Assembly: GCA_015183035.1 (NCBI GenBank) | Contig: JACZZP010000015.1 | Coordinates: 1 to 64,000 of the forward strand | Direction of reading: 5' to 3' | Length of the DNA: 64,000 nucleotides | Origin: Meloidogyne chitwoodi | Lineage: Eukaryota > Nematoda > Chromadorea > Rhabditida > Meloidogynidae | Shown: positions 28,531 through 42,929 of the stretch, piece after piece | Layout of the letters: each line of letters starts with the position of its first letter | Numbering within the stretch: position 1 is the first letter of the stretch | The notes under the pieces: generated by a model | What the model saw: the letters and a program-made list of their open reading frames with translations, nothing else | The model's database searches: none | Told to the model about the DNA's origin: nothing | Made by a program: the position numbers and the translations under genes

Positions 28531-31500
28531 TTAAAACCTGTTCCCGTGAATGAATCCATCGTCCATTACAATAAGAGCTTGTACAACGCTAGCTTGCTTT
28601 TCGATTGCTAAATAGAAAAAACATATTTTTATAAGTAAAGTTCTTAATTCTGTTTATATTTAATTTATGATTTTTAGTTGATGTAAGTCAAAAAATATAT
28701 GTGAAAATCAGAGCTCTAATTCATAATTATGTTATAAATTATAGAAATTAAGTAAAAACGAACATGTCATATTCTGATGTCGTACTTTCACTAAATGTTT
28801 AATTATTTGCTAAAATAATTAAAATATACAATTTTGTATTAATTAAAAAACCTGAGGTACGGTTTTTTCAAATTCACTATAATAGTATTGAAAAATTAGG
28901 CTATTACAATTTTAATTTACGTACGTGACATGTGGCAAAAACTGATTATGAAAACGTGGTGCATCAACTGAATCTTTGACAGTCTTTAAAAGAAAGGGAT
29001 ATGTAAGGCAAATTATATTTATAAAGCAACAAACCTGATTAAAGAGGAGTGCACGAATTACCGTCTGAAAACTGAGATTAATTAAAACTTTTGGAAGAAT
29101 GCTTGCCTGTGCAATTGCTGATATGATCCTAGGGTTTTATATATGTACTATATATATTATTTAATAAATAATTACCTTGATCCTCCAGAAGCACCGATAG
29201 CCATTTTAACCTATGTTTTTCATAACATAATTTTAATTGAAAATTAATTTATAACAGACCTTTCCATTATTTTTGTTGTAAATTATCTAAAAAATTTTAA
29301 ACTTATTTAAAATTAAGAAATAGTTTTTACTGTAGGACTCATAGAAGACATTGGACGTTTTTTTGGCAATATAAAATTTTCGGGTGATGGAGTAAACCCA
29401 AAAGCATTAGTCAAATTTGGAGAGCTTAAATTTTTTATTCTTTGAGAGGAATGCATCAATTCAACCTAAAATCGTCCATTGAATCATTCCAAATTATTCC
29501 TAAAAATAATAGTATTAAAAATTGAAGATAAAATTTAACCTAGCGTAGGCGACATTCTTTTTGAGCCTAATCTTTAAGTTTTAAAATAATCAATGTTTTT
29601 ATTTAAAATTTTTTTATATAATAAATAAGCACAATTGATTAATGGAACTGGTTGCCGAAACTGCATTTCCTTCGTGATCAATTGCAACAACATGTGAGGT
29701 ACCTAAATTTTAGAGATAAATATTTTAAGAGGGTCATTAATGCTTCTTCTACCGTGATCTGGTACATGGCCAGTTAAGTCAAGAGAATAGTATTTCAGAG
29801 GCATTGCTTCATTTGGCACAATTGATGCAATCCATTTTGCAAAAGAACTTTAATACCGAATTATAATAAATATATAATAAAATACTGTTTTGTCATATTA
29901 CGGCTGATTTGTCGTGCATTTTTTACAAAAGCAGAATCACCTGAATTTTAAAAGATTAATAAATTAATTGAATACAATATTAATAAATAATTACAAAAAG
30001 TTGAAACTTTTTTTTTAAAACTACCTAATTTTGTTCTCTGAGCATAAGCAAATTTCTGAATTTCAATGAGCCGATGATAAACGAGTGGATCATCCAAATT
30101 TGCCTCTTCATTGCGATAAAATTCTTAAATATTTTGAAAAATGACAATTTTATTTTTTTATAATTTACAGACGTGCCATAGTTCCGATGATGGATTGTGT
30201 GATGGCAAATGATGACGGAGGTGGAGGGCCACACATAACCAATTCATCAGAAAGTAATTCACTCTCCAATGGTGCTTCGTGTATGATGGAACTAAATTTA
30301 AATTTAGAATAATTTACAAAGATTATTATTTGACTTACTCATATTGTTCAAAATCCTCAACGGTTATAAATCCGCCATTATCTCTGATTTCAGCAGACAA
30401 TGTTTGGGCAATCCCACCTTTGAAATAAAATAATAAATAAATTTAATAATTTAGATTAATAAATATTTTAAAATAATTAAAAGAACCTTTGTAAAATAAT
30501 TCAACAGGATTTTGAGAATCAGATAATTCAACCATCTTTTGAAAATTTTTAAAATAAATTTAATAATTTTCAAATAATTTATTTGTTTACCAATTCTGCA
30601 AGACGTTCTCTCTTCATCATATCACCTTCTTCATAAACACGACCAGTCTTTTTGTCGACAAAAACTCGTCTAAATTTAAATATTTTTTTCATTATATAAA
30701 CTAAATTGTATTAACTTAGGGAGCAAAATATTATCCCAATTTTTTTTAAAATTTCGAATAGTTAAAAATAATGTCCAAATAATTTATTAGTAATTGATAC
30801 CGCATATCTTCATCCTCATTTATGTCACTTTCCTTCGTCTGTAAGACCATGGCAAGATTAGATGAAACAGGAAATCCTTCTCGTGCCAATTTTATAGCCG
30901 GCTCAAATATCCTCTTCCATGTAATACGGCCTGAACCAAATTTCGTGAAGGCAGTCCAATAACCGTGCAATTCTCCGGGGACAGCAATCGAACTATGAAC
31001 AAATTCAAATAATTGTTCTGAATAAATTATCATCGGATATTTACCGATATCCAATAACAGATTCTCTAGGATCGCGTTGATACATTACAGAAGTAGATTT
31101 GATGGGTGCTACCTCTCGTGCGTCAATTGTTTGACAACGCTAAAAATTAGTTCCGCTTTATATTTATCTAGGAAAGGAATTTTGATTTGCTTAATACTTG
31201 AGTGCTTGTGTTGTAGATTGTCATAAAAAATCCACCACCAAGCCCAGATGATTGTGGATTAATCACTCCAATACATAGAAAGCTTGCTGAAATAGTTTTT
31301 TTGAAAAAATAATCTATTAGATTAATTTATATATATGAATAAGAGATATCATCTTTTTAATATTAAAAAATTAAAGTTACCAATCATTGCATCGACTGCA
31401 TTTCCACCTTCCATCATTATGTCTCTAAATATAATATGTATATTAAAAACTACATTTTATTTTTCAGGGAATAAGAATACCTTCCAATTTCACTACAAAA

Positions 31501-32332
31501 ACCTTAAAAAATGTAAAAATTATTTTTCAATCTAGTATTGTCCTGACCATGATCAGTAGAAACAGCGGCTCGTCGATATTGAGCCTACAGAAAAACACAT
31601 ATTATTTAAGAATATAATATTTTTTTATTTTTTATTAACAATATTTATAAAATTTTATCACACATGAAGACTGCCAGATGGAGGGGGCCAGTTCAATGGT
31701 TGTGGCAATGAATTACTTGTACTATTTCTTCTGTTTTTCCGTTGTTTAGATAATTCTGTGCCATCCACTGATAGAGGACCTGGATCTCCATTGGTAATGA
31801 CATTTTCCACTTCAAGAACGCTGGGGAATGTGTCAATTGAATTTTCAAATGATACATTTAATGCCTAAATTTTTAATTTTTTAAAGGAATTAAAAAATAT
31901 AAATAGTTATTTTATTTTTAAATTATAAATAATTATAAATAATTTTGCCTCATTTTTTAATTCGCTAGTGATATTCGATAATTCTTCATTATTTTCATTC
32001 TGTCCAAAAGAAGAGTTAGATGAATTATTATTCCTGATTTTTGATTGATCTTCTTCATTAAATTTTAGACTTAGTTTTAAAACTAGTGCGACAGTGGCGA
32101 TCATAAAAATAATACAAAGAATACTGATGATAATGGAAAACCATTTGAACCAACTAAATAATTTAAATATTACCAGAATTGTTAGATACTTAATGTAAAC
32201 TTTAAAATTAAATTAAAATTCGTCAAATATTTTAAAGTAATACTTATTGCTATGCTCTCGTTTTTCCATTTGAAAGGCACTGGGTGATGAACCATTTTCC
32301 CTTGAGGAATATTCACTTCTCACCCGTGACAT
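28531..32332 (-). CDS. Gamma-glutamyltransferase, type II membrane enzyme
   Basis: The enzyme hydrolyses or transfers the gamma-glutamyl group of extracellular glutathione. After a short cytoplasmic start (MSRVRSEYSSRENGSS) comes a signal-anchor helix WFSIIISILCIIFMIATVAL and a low-complexity stalk. The large-subunit motifs include SIAVPGELHGYWTAFTKFGS and IFEPAIKLAREGFPVSSNLA. Autocleavage and the small subunit are marked by GTSHVVAIDHEGNAVSATSS, whose Thr corresponds to the catalytic nucleophile of the family. Further matches are NAFGFTPSPENFILPKKRP followed by MSSMSPT, and KMAIGASGGSR, the glycine-rich oxyanion region. The C-terminus is ASVVQALIVMDDGFIHGNRF. Catalytic parts appear intact and the gene has many tiny introns. 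A potential AATAAA overlaps the stop codon. Confidence 0.92.
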
Positions 32333-34267
32333 GCTAAGAAAAGTCTGAAAAATAATGAATTAATTTAATTTATTGAAATGAAATAATTAACTAAAATTCA
32401 AAACTATTTAATATAAAATTTAATTAGATTATATTCAAAATCAATTATGCATATTTTTTCATAGTTTTAACGAATTTTACAACGTAAATTTTTATTAATG
32501 TTTGTCTCCCACTGTTCGTTACTTCATATTTACCAACGTTTTTCTCTATTCTCACTCTCGACTATTAAAACCTCAATTAAACGTTTATTCGATTTTAAAA
32601 TAAAAATGTATTTGTGTAAAGGAAAGAGAGAAAAAAGAGCCTAATCTACCCTTGTAGGCAATAAATATTACTCAAATTTTCAGTAGTATAAAGGTTGTTT
32701 TATTTTTACTAAATTTATGTGCAGGAAACTAGTAATTTTTGCTCTGATATTTTTATTTCTTCGTATTATTTGCTCATTTTAATGTGAACTCTTTGAAGTT
32801 TTTAAAAATTATTCATAAATCTTAAAGGAGTAGAACACATGGGCACACACTGTTAAAACTTGGCTCCTGGCAAAATGTATATTTATATTTTTCCCCTAAC
32901 TAGAAAACTCTTTATGATAAATTTTATTAGAATCCTATCAATAATAAAAAATAATTATCAGGAATTTCTCCGCATCGCTCAAAGTAATTATTAAAATGTA
33001 GAAATGAAAATTTTTTCCTTTTAACTAAAAATTTAACTTATCCATTTTAAATTTAAAGTGAGAATAGAAATATTATATGAAAATATTAAAATAATATTCA
33101 CAAAAAATAATTGATGAAATTGGCGATTAAAATTTATAAAATATGGAAAAATATTTTTAAAAATGGTTGAGAATTAACACATTTTCTTTTTAAAAAAATT
33201 TAATATTTTTAAAAGCTTTATATTAGAACCAAATATCCATTCAGTTAATTAAATGTATTAAAGATGGAACTAAAATATTGAAAATTTATTATTAACGATT
33301 TACATTTTTGAGGAATTCTTAGGAAGCTTATTGTAGTTTTAACGAGAATAAATTTTAAATTTATTCTAGAAATCAAATCTATGAAATAGTTATAATAGAA
33401 GAATAAAAGATAATATCCATGAAGTAGGTATGTTTCTAAAAACTTCAACTAAAATAAAATTTAAAGAAAAAGAAAATAGAATACCTATGTATAAGCAAAT
33501 ATATTTTCAATTAAAATTTTATTTGATCAAAAACATAAATATAATTTAGTTGGCCATAAAAATTTATATGTAGAACGAAAAAATACAGTTAAATTTACAA
33601 ACTACAAATGTTCAATAAAAATAAAAATTTATTTGCTTCTAACAGTATTAGTTTATTAATTTTACAACTATTTATTCGAGAATTTAAAGCAAGTGAAAAA
33701 CGAATGCGCAAACAGAAATACGCAACCAATTCACACATTTAATGAAAATTTTAGATATTGATGAAATCATGCTGTGCGCGAGAACTTGATAAAGTTATTT
33801 TAAAAATTGTTAAAAATATTTATTTGTTAATTTAAAATAAAAATGTGCATTTTTTATTATTTTTTGCAAGAATTTAATGAAAATTAGGCAAAAATATAAA
33901 TTAAAAAATAAATTGCTAAAGTTAAAATGTTGATAACTTTATATATAATGGATGTACTATGTCATTGACTAATAAATACATATACCTATAAAATAAAATT
34001 GTCAACAATAGGACAATGCCGTAAATAAATTTATTACATAACTTTTTATATTATACCAAAATAATGTATAACTTATTGTATTGTTCTTCAAAAATACTTC
34101 TTTACAAACAAGCCTTCGACAAATAATTCGGCCCAACGATTTACATTAATTTTACTTTAGATAAAATATAAAATGAATTTTTTTAATAATAAATTTCTAT
34201 TATGTTTAATTTAAATTATAATTATAGAACAAAATAGGATCATAAGAATACAATAAAGACATATTCT
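32333..34267. other. Intergenic, upstream of the gamma-glutamyltransferase gene
   Basis: Very AT-rich with scattered short open frames (for example 33245-33448, minus) that lack any family signature. It holds the promoter of the GGT gene and the 3' UTR of unc-104. Nothing else is recognised. Confidence 0.5.
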
Positions 34268-37200
34268 TCACGCATTGCTAATCTTCTTAGGAATTTCAGT
34301 TAATCGCCTCGACCGAATTTTGCCAGCTAGAAGAGGATTTAACGCATAAATCCAGTCAAAAACCTCCAAATAATAAAATAAATTAAAGTAATATTTGAAT
34401 TATTACGTCCTCGCCAGCCAATGGTTGCATGAAAAATGCTCTGTTATTTGTGTAAACAGAGAAAGCATTTTCCATTCCTATTACTAATTGTTGACCATCT
34501 TCGTACTCAATCTTTGAAATTGCCAAATTTATTAAACCTCTAACTACCTATAAATAATTAAATTTTTTTTACTTGATAAAATCCAAACCAAATCTTTGTC
34601 ATCTCTGTAAAGCAGAATATAAGGTCTACGAATAACCACCCATCTTCTAATCCTTTAAAAAATATTTTTTTAATATTAGAAAAAATACTACCATTCATTT
34701 CGTTCTCCTTCCATGAAACTCATATAACCCTTTCTTGAAACAATTAGACCGACACGCTCTTCTGTTACCTTAAAATTTTGCTAATATTTAAATATTAATA
34801 ATTGTCTAAATTAAAGTAATTTACGCACATCAGGTAAAAGTCTTGTTGAATTTTCATCCTTGAACATGCAATTACCAGATGTTGACCGCTTCATTGAAGA
34901 TTCACAGCCAATTCCCAAATCGGCTGCATTAAGATTGTAAAAGGATCGTGATTTACTTCGAGTTACTACGTCCAGTTGTGCAGGAACAATAGGATTACGT
35001 CCATCAGCACTTCCACCACTTTGAGAACTTTCACTACTCAAAGCCTCCAACTTAAACAAAAAATAGTTTTCAAAAAATAAAAATTAACTTTTTTCCCAGT
35101 TGGAGATTCTTTGTTAACAGGAATTCTCAATTTGATCAAATGAATCACATTCTCTGCAATTTTCTTTTCCAAAGGTGTAAACTTAATTTTATCCGGTATT
35201 TTAAATTTTGGCGCAGTTGGTGTTACCTTTTAAAACAATGAAAATTTTAACTAAAATAATTTTATTATTACAGGTGTATCGCCTTTTCCCAACTTTCTAG
35301 AACGTCTCAGCTTAAGAAATAAGCGCATACGTTCTACCTGTTGTAATTTGCTAAGCTTTTCTAACTCTAGTTGGTGCTCAAGAATAATTGAGTCTCCTCT
35401 TGGCCTTATAAAATATAAATGAGATAATTTGTTTTACTTATTTTTATTTTAAAAATACCTCCAAGTGCCAAGGTTTTCTTCGCCACGTACATCTAATGAA
35501 AATTTTAATTATTTTAATTTAAAAATAAAAGTTACATGTCGATGAAGTATCTAAAACACGTCTTTGTCGACGACAAGCACCTTAAAAAAATATACACCCC
35601 CTTTTAGGTTTTAAATTATCTAACTTATACCTGGACTATTTTCATCGTTTTCCTGCATTAAGTTTAATAAATATATTCCAGGCACGCGATTCATTTCTTT
35701 ATAAAAATAAAATAAATTTAATATAAAAATTATTACCAGGACTTTTGGATATTCCTCCAATTAATGAACGACAAAAGCGACTTGCGGCACTAACCTCAAA
35801 TTGTAGAAATATATTAATAATAATTTATTATTCAGGGCAAAATAGTATAAATAATAATTGCCTTAGAATCTCGAGCATAAATTAACATACAAACGTCTTT
35901 GGTTATGATGGCTGGTTGTGAACAATTTTCTATTTCCATATAAGCCTAAAAATCAAAATTAATCATTTAAAAATAATGGTCACCGATATGGTCATATAAA
36001 TCTGTTCTCCGTAACCAGAAACACGATTCAAAAGTGGAGAGTTATGTAATGATGAATCCCATGCTGCTTCAAATTGAAAAAATACACTTAAAAATAGTAT
36101 ATTTATTATTTCATGTTTAGTCAAAACCGATCATCCATTGCAAATTCTAAATATGTTCCGGGAAATAGTCCTAAACTAAGTACATCATCATCGAGTCCTC
36201 CAGCCCATTCTGCAGTGTTTCTTATTCTGCCAACAACCAACTAAAATTATTTAATGCCGATAGATAAATGAATAGAGAATATACCTCCTGGCAATCACGC
36301 CACAGAATATCACCTAAAAGTATACATTTATTCCAAGCATAATTCACCTTACCTTTCTCATGACAAATTGTAACTTTTATACGTCGTTGAATTCCCTGGT
36401 GTAAAAGAAAAACACCGTGTGTAGGAAGTCCATTAGCATGATCAACAATCTAAAGTTGAAAAAATATCACAGAAATATTAATATATATTTTTACTGCAGG
36501 GTGATATTCTCCATTACTTCCAAATTCGCATATTTCAAACCAAATCAAAAGATCATACTTTGCAACAACAGGATTTCGTCTTAAAATAAATTTAAAATAT
36601 TTAATTTAAATTAAATACCTTGTTAAATGATTTACTGCAGTAAATTTACTCTTAAGAGGTGTAGCAATGACAAGAGAAGGTTGAAGATTGCTCATTGTTT
36701 TAGAAATCTTTGACCAAAAATAATTGAATTTTATAAAAAGTTGATGAATTAATAATTCCCCTTACTTTTCCTGGCAAGCATTGGCAAACATGCTACTGAC
36801 ATTAATTTTAGTTAAATGCCCAAAAACTTCAAAAATCATCGGAAAATGTTGAAGATAATGAATAAACGCAGGGTTAGCAACTGTTTTTAATTCCTACAAA
36901 ATATTATAATGAAGCAAATGGTAACAAAATGATTAAAAATATAAAATTACCTGAACATAATTATATCTCAAGGTTCTTGTTCCATCTGTTGCTGTTCCCT
37001 TCACTGGTTCTGTAGAAAATGCTTCATCATGTCGATGAAGAAAGCTAAAATTATTTTATTAATATTGAATTAGAAAGAGTTAAAATAAAACTACTTACTT
37101 AAATTGGCAGAAAATGTCAGTGTAACAATCGTCTGGTATTCCGAGCAGTTCAACCACTGTAACTCGGAATGTAAATTCTTGATCCCTAGAAATGTGTGGA

Positions 37201-40200
37201 GGAAATACTGCCTCCAACTCTGTTGATTCTAAATCTTAAATGTGAGATAATAATCATGAATATAATCCCTCCATATCTGGTCTTAATTCCCTTTTATCAT
37301 TTTCAACATAAACGGTATAAATAGTTTTCTATTTATTAGTCACCATTATCAGATAGATATCCCTCAGATGGGCTGACCGCTACAGGTTTCGATATGTTCA
37401 TAGTTGAAGCAGATGCCACAATACGTCCTCCATCACTACGTTGCATGTTTTTCAAGAAATGTTCCTTCCGAAAATACAATCTTGCCACCTGTTTAGTAGT
37501 TGTAGTTTTCTCAACATCTTTCATTTTTTTCATGCTCTCTACCATTTCAACTTTAACTCGAAGAAAGCCAATAGCTTAAAAGTATTGTAAATATTAATCG
37601 AATGATTATATTAAAGTTATTCTGTTTTTTAATTACCATCGCCTCGTTCATTTACAACTGCTACTTTGTGACTCAATGAAACATCAAATAGCACATTATT
37701 CAAGTAGACAAATGCCCTAAAACCAAAATGAGATTTATATAGTTGAAAATCACCTTCCAACCAAATGAAACCAGGGAAAACGTTCATAAAAAGGATCTAT
37801 AAAATAGACAGTAAATTTCATTTTGTATTTACCAGCGCCAAGCCACATATCATCTAAATTATTGTTGTCATTGATATCTCCGCTATCTTCTGTGTGGACC
37901 GTTTCTTCCATAATCGGCAATTCCCTTGCTTTTTTCCGCAATTTCATTCTATTAGAAAATTTTTTTATTTGCAGAATTTAAATGTTAACCTTTCAGGGGC
38001 TAGACCTCTACTCGCAGGAAACATCATGTTTAACAAATCTCCAACAGTTCTCAAATCCGCCCGTTCTGGAGTTACATCGTTAACATCCGCATTATAAAGG
38101 CGTCTCATATCCTCAAGACGAGTTCTAAATGTATTTTAAGGTTAAATTTTTATCTTATAATTCAAATATAATTTTATATTGTCAGCTAATAGGTAATAAT
38201 AATTTATTCACTTGAGTTTTTCTATGCTCCAATGATGGATAGCACCGTTTTTCAAATCTCTCACTTCCACAGCAACAACTAAATAAATGAGAAACAAATG
38301 TTATAAGAAAAATCACCAGTCTTTGGATAAGGTCTTAAACTCAAATTCTCGCCATGAGGTAAAAGTTCAGGTGGAAGAGGACTATACACTTAAAATATAA
38401 ATTTAAAATTGTAAAAAATATGATTATTAAGCACTTGTGTCAGTTAGAAGAACAAATTGATACTCTACCCCTTTCTTTAAGTCAATCGAAATAGCATTTG
38501 CTTCTTCTGAAAAAAAATTATTTTATTATTCTATTGAAAATTAAAATATAATTTAAAAAATTTTTATTTTCTTAATTATTGCCAAAGATGTATCTTACTA
38601 AGAAAAATAGCATTTCCCCATAGATCATCGCGCACTGAGGTAAATTGATAATAGCGCCATTTCATTGCTGCTCTGTGTACCTTTATTGTTAAGTCGGGAG
38701 TCCACGGATCATCATTTACTGTAGAATTTTGAATAAATATACCGTACAATAGAAATATATTACCTTCAGCTAATAGACTTTTGCTTAAAATGAATTCACT
38801 GTTATTCCAGCTTGAACAGCCAGAGGAAATGAGTTGACTTTGAGCTAAATCAACTTGTTTCTGTAAACTCTGTATTCGGCTTTCATATTCCTTTATAATT
38901 AAATATTTTTAATATTTTAATTTTTTTACATTATTTCTTCGTTTGTGCTCACGTTCCATTTGTTCCATTTCTTTACGAAATTGCTGCTCCATTTCCACAA
39001 TTTTCTTATCCATTTCCTGTTTTAAATCTATACCTTGGCATTGAAAAAGTTCATTCTGAGCAAAACGCCAATCAATTGTTTCCTTAGAAGAAGCAACTCC
39101 AGCCAAGTTATGCTTACTTTGCCGAACTTCCTGGGGATCTAGAGAAATTTTAATAAGTTTAATCTATTTAAAAACCATTGAAGCGGAACACATGGCATCG
39201 ACCCAAAATTATTCGACAACCAGAACTGAGTTTCATAGATTTCCCAGCTATAAAAAAATGCATAAAATTTAAAATAATTAAATGCTCTAAACAGTTCAAT
39301 GGCTCTCCATTAACAAAACATTCGCCCTCAATTGGTACAACACAAACAGAACCAGAGGCATTGTCAAATTGACAGTGTTGATTTTTAATATATTCACCGC
39401 TAAGCAAAATATCCGGCCTTTGTTTTGCTTCATGACGTCCTACTCTAAAAAATTTTTATCTTCCAAAATAAAATCTTAAATTGATACCGTGTAATTCCTT
39501 CCTTGAGATAGTAGAGAAGGCATTCACTCATTAATGGATCTTCATTTAGATTTACTAAATGCGGAAGCTTTTTCGGCGAAAAAACCCCAAGTGCAGAACC
39601 TGAAATATTGGAGAGTGATAATCCTATTTATAAACCACACCATCAGCAGATGTTGCAAGTCCCAATTCGCGTAATTCTTCAGAATGGATTTTTCTTGATT
39701 TAAATTGTTTATAATTTTAAAATTACAAACTAAACGTACTTAATGATTTCTGTCTTTTTAAGTTTATCTTCCCAAGTTTCATTTAATTCAGCAATTAGTT
39801 TTTCTGATGTTTTTAATTGTTCAATTGTGTCCTCCTCGGATGAGTAAATTTTTGCATTTGGAGAAACCTCACCATTTTCACCTAACTAAAATAAATATTC
39901 GTTAAATAATTTTGATATAACTATTCACCTCAACTCCACGATTTTTGAGGAGTGAACGAAGTTTTAATACTTCTTCCTTAAGCTCTCTTATAAGCTTGGC
40001 ATTAGGATCTTCATTGACTTTAGCGCGACACATAATTTGCTTAGCGCTATCAGCATATCTAGAAAATAAAAAATACAAAAGATCATTATTAAATAATCAC
40101 CTCAATGTGCTTAGAGTTTCTTCAAAATTAACATCAGCAGGACTGAGGGCAGCAATCATAGCAGTTTTTGAATTCCCACCAAGCGATTCTTTCAGAAGCC

Positions 40201-41752
40201 ATGTCAGAACAGAATCCTACGAAAAACAAAATTAAATAAAAAGCTTGTTAAACTCGATATGGGATGACAGCTGTCCTTGATTGTTTTCCCTTTCGCTTAT
40301 TCGACTGTTCTGCCAGCTTTAAAAATTATTCATTAAATTAATTTTATTATATTTAAAACTTTTTTGATAACAAGACCAAGTGTTGTCAGGCTTTTGTTGA
40401 TGTTTGCTCCTTCCTTTAAATTATCTTTAACTATTTTTAGAGGAATAAATTGTTGAAACTTTACCTTTAACCTCTGACCCTCTGCACCAGTTGAATCTGC
40501 TCTTTCACTACCTAATATTAAATTTAAATTAAAATATACATTTATCTAACCCGCAAGGTCAACAAGCGAAATTTTGCTAACCTAAAGGAAAATTATAATA
40601 ATTAATAAATTAAAAATTTAACTTTTTCTGCATCCAAATCGTTAACATGCTCCCGTTGAGTAAGCACAATTGTAAAAATGGCATGAGAGCGTGATGAAGT
40701 GGAATTCATATTTGTAGCTGCTACTGTTCTAAAAATTATAATTTATAAATTTTATGAAAAAATATATTATAAAATAAAATAACCTGGCTTTATTTCCAGC
40801 ATCCATTAATTCGAAAATGCTTAAAATTATTAAAAATACTTAAATTATTTATATTTTTACATACTCTTCATATGAACACACGGCCATTTTCTCAAGATTA
40901 TCCACATAGGGTCCGAAAATGGGATGTTCTCGAACTTTTAAATTTTCATTTTTTGGGCACAACAAGTCTTTAACTTTTTCACAATAAATTTCCATATATG
41001 AAACCTAGATAATAAGACAAAAGTATTGAAGAATATCTTTTCAAATAACTCAACCTCAACAGTATATTTAATCTGCTGATTTTCTCTGTCCTCACTAATC
41101 CTACTAAAAATTGAACGACAAAGTCTTGGGATCATTCCCATCTCATCTGGATCATTTACTTTACCCACTAAAATTAATTTATATTTTTAAATAATAAGAA
41201 GAAACGATTACTCATTGTATAAGATTTTCCAGAACCAGTCTGACCATATGCAAAGATACAGACATTGTATCTAATTTATTTATTTTAATTTTAGATAAAT
41301 AATTTACCCATCAAAAGCATGATCGAGCATCTCAGCACCTTTAATAGTATTTCTTAATTTATATTTGAAATTTGTTCAACTAACCAATATCTTTATAAAC
41401 TTTGTCTTGACAAGCATAAATAACAGAATTTCTGTCAAATGATGAGTAGGAATAATCAAACTCAAAATTATATGTTTGATTGGAGTTGCTTGTAATATCT
41501 TAAAATTATTCGAAATTAAAATATTTAGAAAAATAAAATATTTACAAGTTGTTTTTTCTGACATATCAATAACGCATTTAGATAATAATTCTGTAAATTT
41601 TTTTAGTTTATTATAATTCAATCAAACTAAAATAAATTTATAAAAAATAGATATTTAAAATTTTATTAATATTATCATATAATTTAAATGACAAACGTAA
41701 TTCCCGGCTATTAAAAGGCCTAACACGCACTGCAACTTTGACAGAAGACATA
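34268..41752 (-). CDS. unc-104: Kinesin-3 motor UNC-104/KIF1A
   Basis: Axonal motor that carries synaptic-vesicle precursors towards microtubule plus ends. The start is [19 protein letters not shown]. The motor domain has the P-loop [14 protein letters not shown], switch [12 protein letters not shown], switch [21 protein letters not shown], then [10 protein letters not shown] and the neck region [15 protein letters not shown]. An FHA domain follows ([20 protein letters not shown], with [20 protein letters not shown]), then coiled coil ([20 protein letters not shown]), the KIF1-type middle region, and a C-terminal PH domain ending [20 protein letters not shown] and EIPKKISNA, which binds phosphoinositides on cargo. 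Nucleotide-binding and cargo-binding parts are both present, so the gene appears complete. It is spread over more than 30 small exons. Confidence 0.95.
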
Positions 41753-42929
41753 ATATGTATGTTGATTTCAGAAAAATAATTAATAAAATATTATTATAAA
41801 TACTAATATTTCTATAAATTTCAGAAAATTAAAAAAAAATAACTATAAAGTGTTTTTCATCTAAACAAAAATAACCAATATATTCCTGAATTAATTATAA
41901 ATAAATTATGTTTATTGTGTTTCTAAATTAAAATTTAAGATAGGCTCATTCATTTGTTTTGGCAAATTTATTCTGCCAACCGCTTCTCATTTGTTTGAGA
42001 AGAGGTCGGAAATAAAAATCCATTAATGAACACTGCTACTAAGAGTATGTCTATGGTTTAGAAAAGAATTAAAATTTAATTATCTTCGCCAAAATGGACC
42101 GGAGCATGATAGTTGGGCATGCCAATGGGGCGTAGACAATTGGACGTCCCGTTTTAATTATTTTTATAAGATAAAATAATTGTTGTTAAAAAATGTGGAA
42201 AAATCAAAAAAGTTTCGAGATAAACCAAAATTTTAAAGTTTACACAAAATAGTGATGCTATTAAAAAATCTTAAGGAATTAACCTTTTTTAACTAAAAAT
42301 GAATATTCAATAATATTCTTTTCAACTAGCTATATATGCTAAAATGTATGTCTATCATGAACTAGCTTTATGTTATGGCCTATAAAGCTGCTACAAGTCT
42401 TTTCTTTTTTTCGTTTCTTTTTGCATTTTTTAGTTCTATATGCCAAAATAATCCATTATTTTTTTCATATATTTTACTATGTATTTGCCGATGTAGGCAC
42501 ATGCAGTCCACTTTTTTATATTTATTTTATATATTTTTACAAAAAGTTTTTTTATTTTATAAGATGCCTGTTTTGGCTTTTCTATTAAAGCTTAATATGG
42601 ATAAAATAAAAAATAACAAAAATAATCTTAAACCTTACCTCTAATCTAATTTTTAAAAGTAAAGCTTCAGCTCATTTAGGCAGCCTTCATTTAGCAATTA
42701 ACCGTATACTTTGAGATAATAACGATCAATGTAAATGTGAACCGTCCGCCAGAAACGTTGAATTGGTGGATACTTGAAAGTTTAAACTTTGCCAAGAATG
42801 AGAATGCTTTCGGGAGTTTAAATTAAATACTAAATTTAACTTTAATATTTAAAATACTCCAAAATGTTATTAAAATTTATAAAATAATATTTTATATGCA
42901 AATAAAATTTTATAAAACTAAAAACAATA
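41753..42929. other. Intergenic, upstream of unc-104
   Basis: A moderately less AT-rich patch at 41935-42150 lies just upstream of unc-104 and may be regulatory. Open frames at 42370-42644 (+) are Phe/Leu/Tyr-rich translations of T-rich DNA and are not called. Confidence 0.45.

Noticed and set aside
42370..42644. Overlapping Phe/Leu/Tyr-rich frames resembling membrane helices
   Set aside because: Both come from T-rich DNA in two frames; composition alone explains the hydrophobicity.
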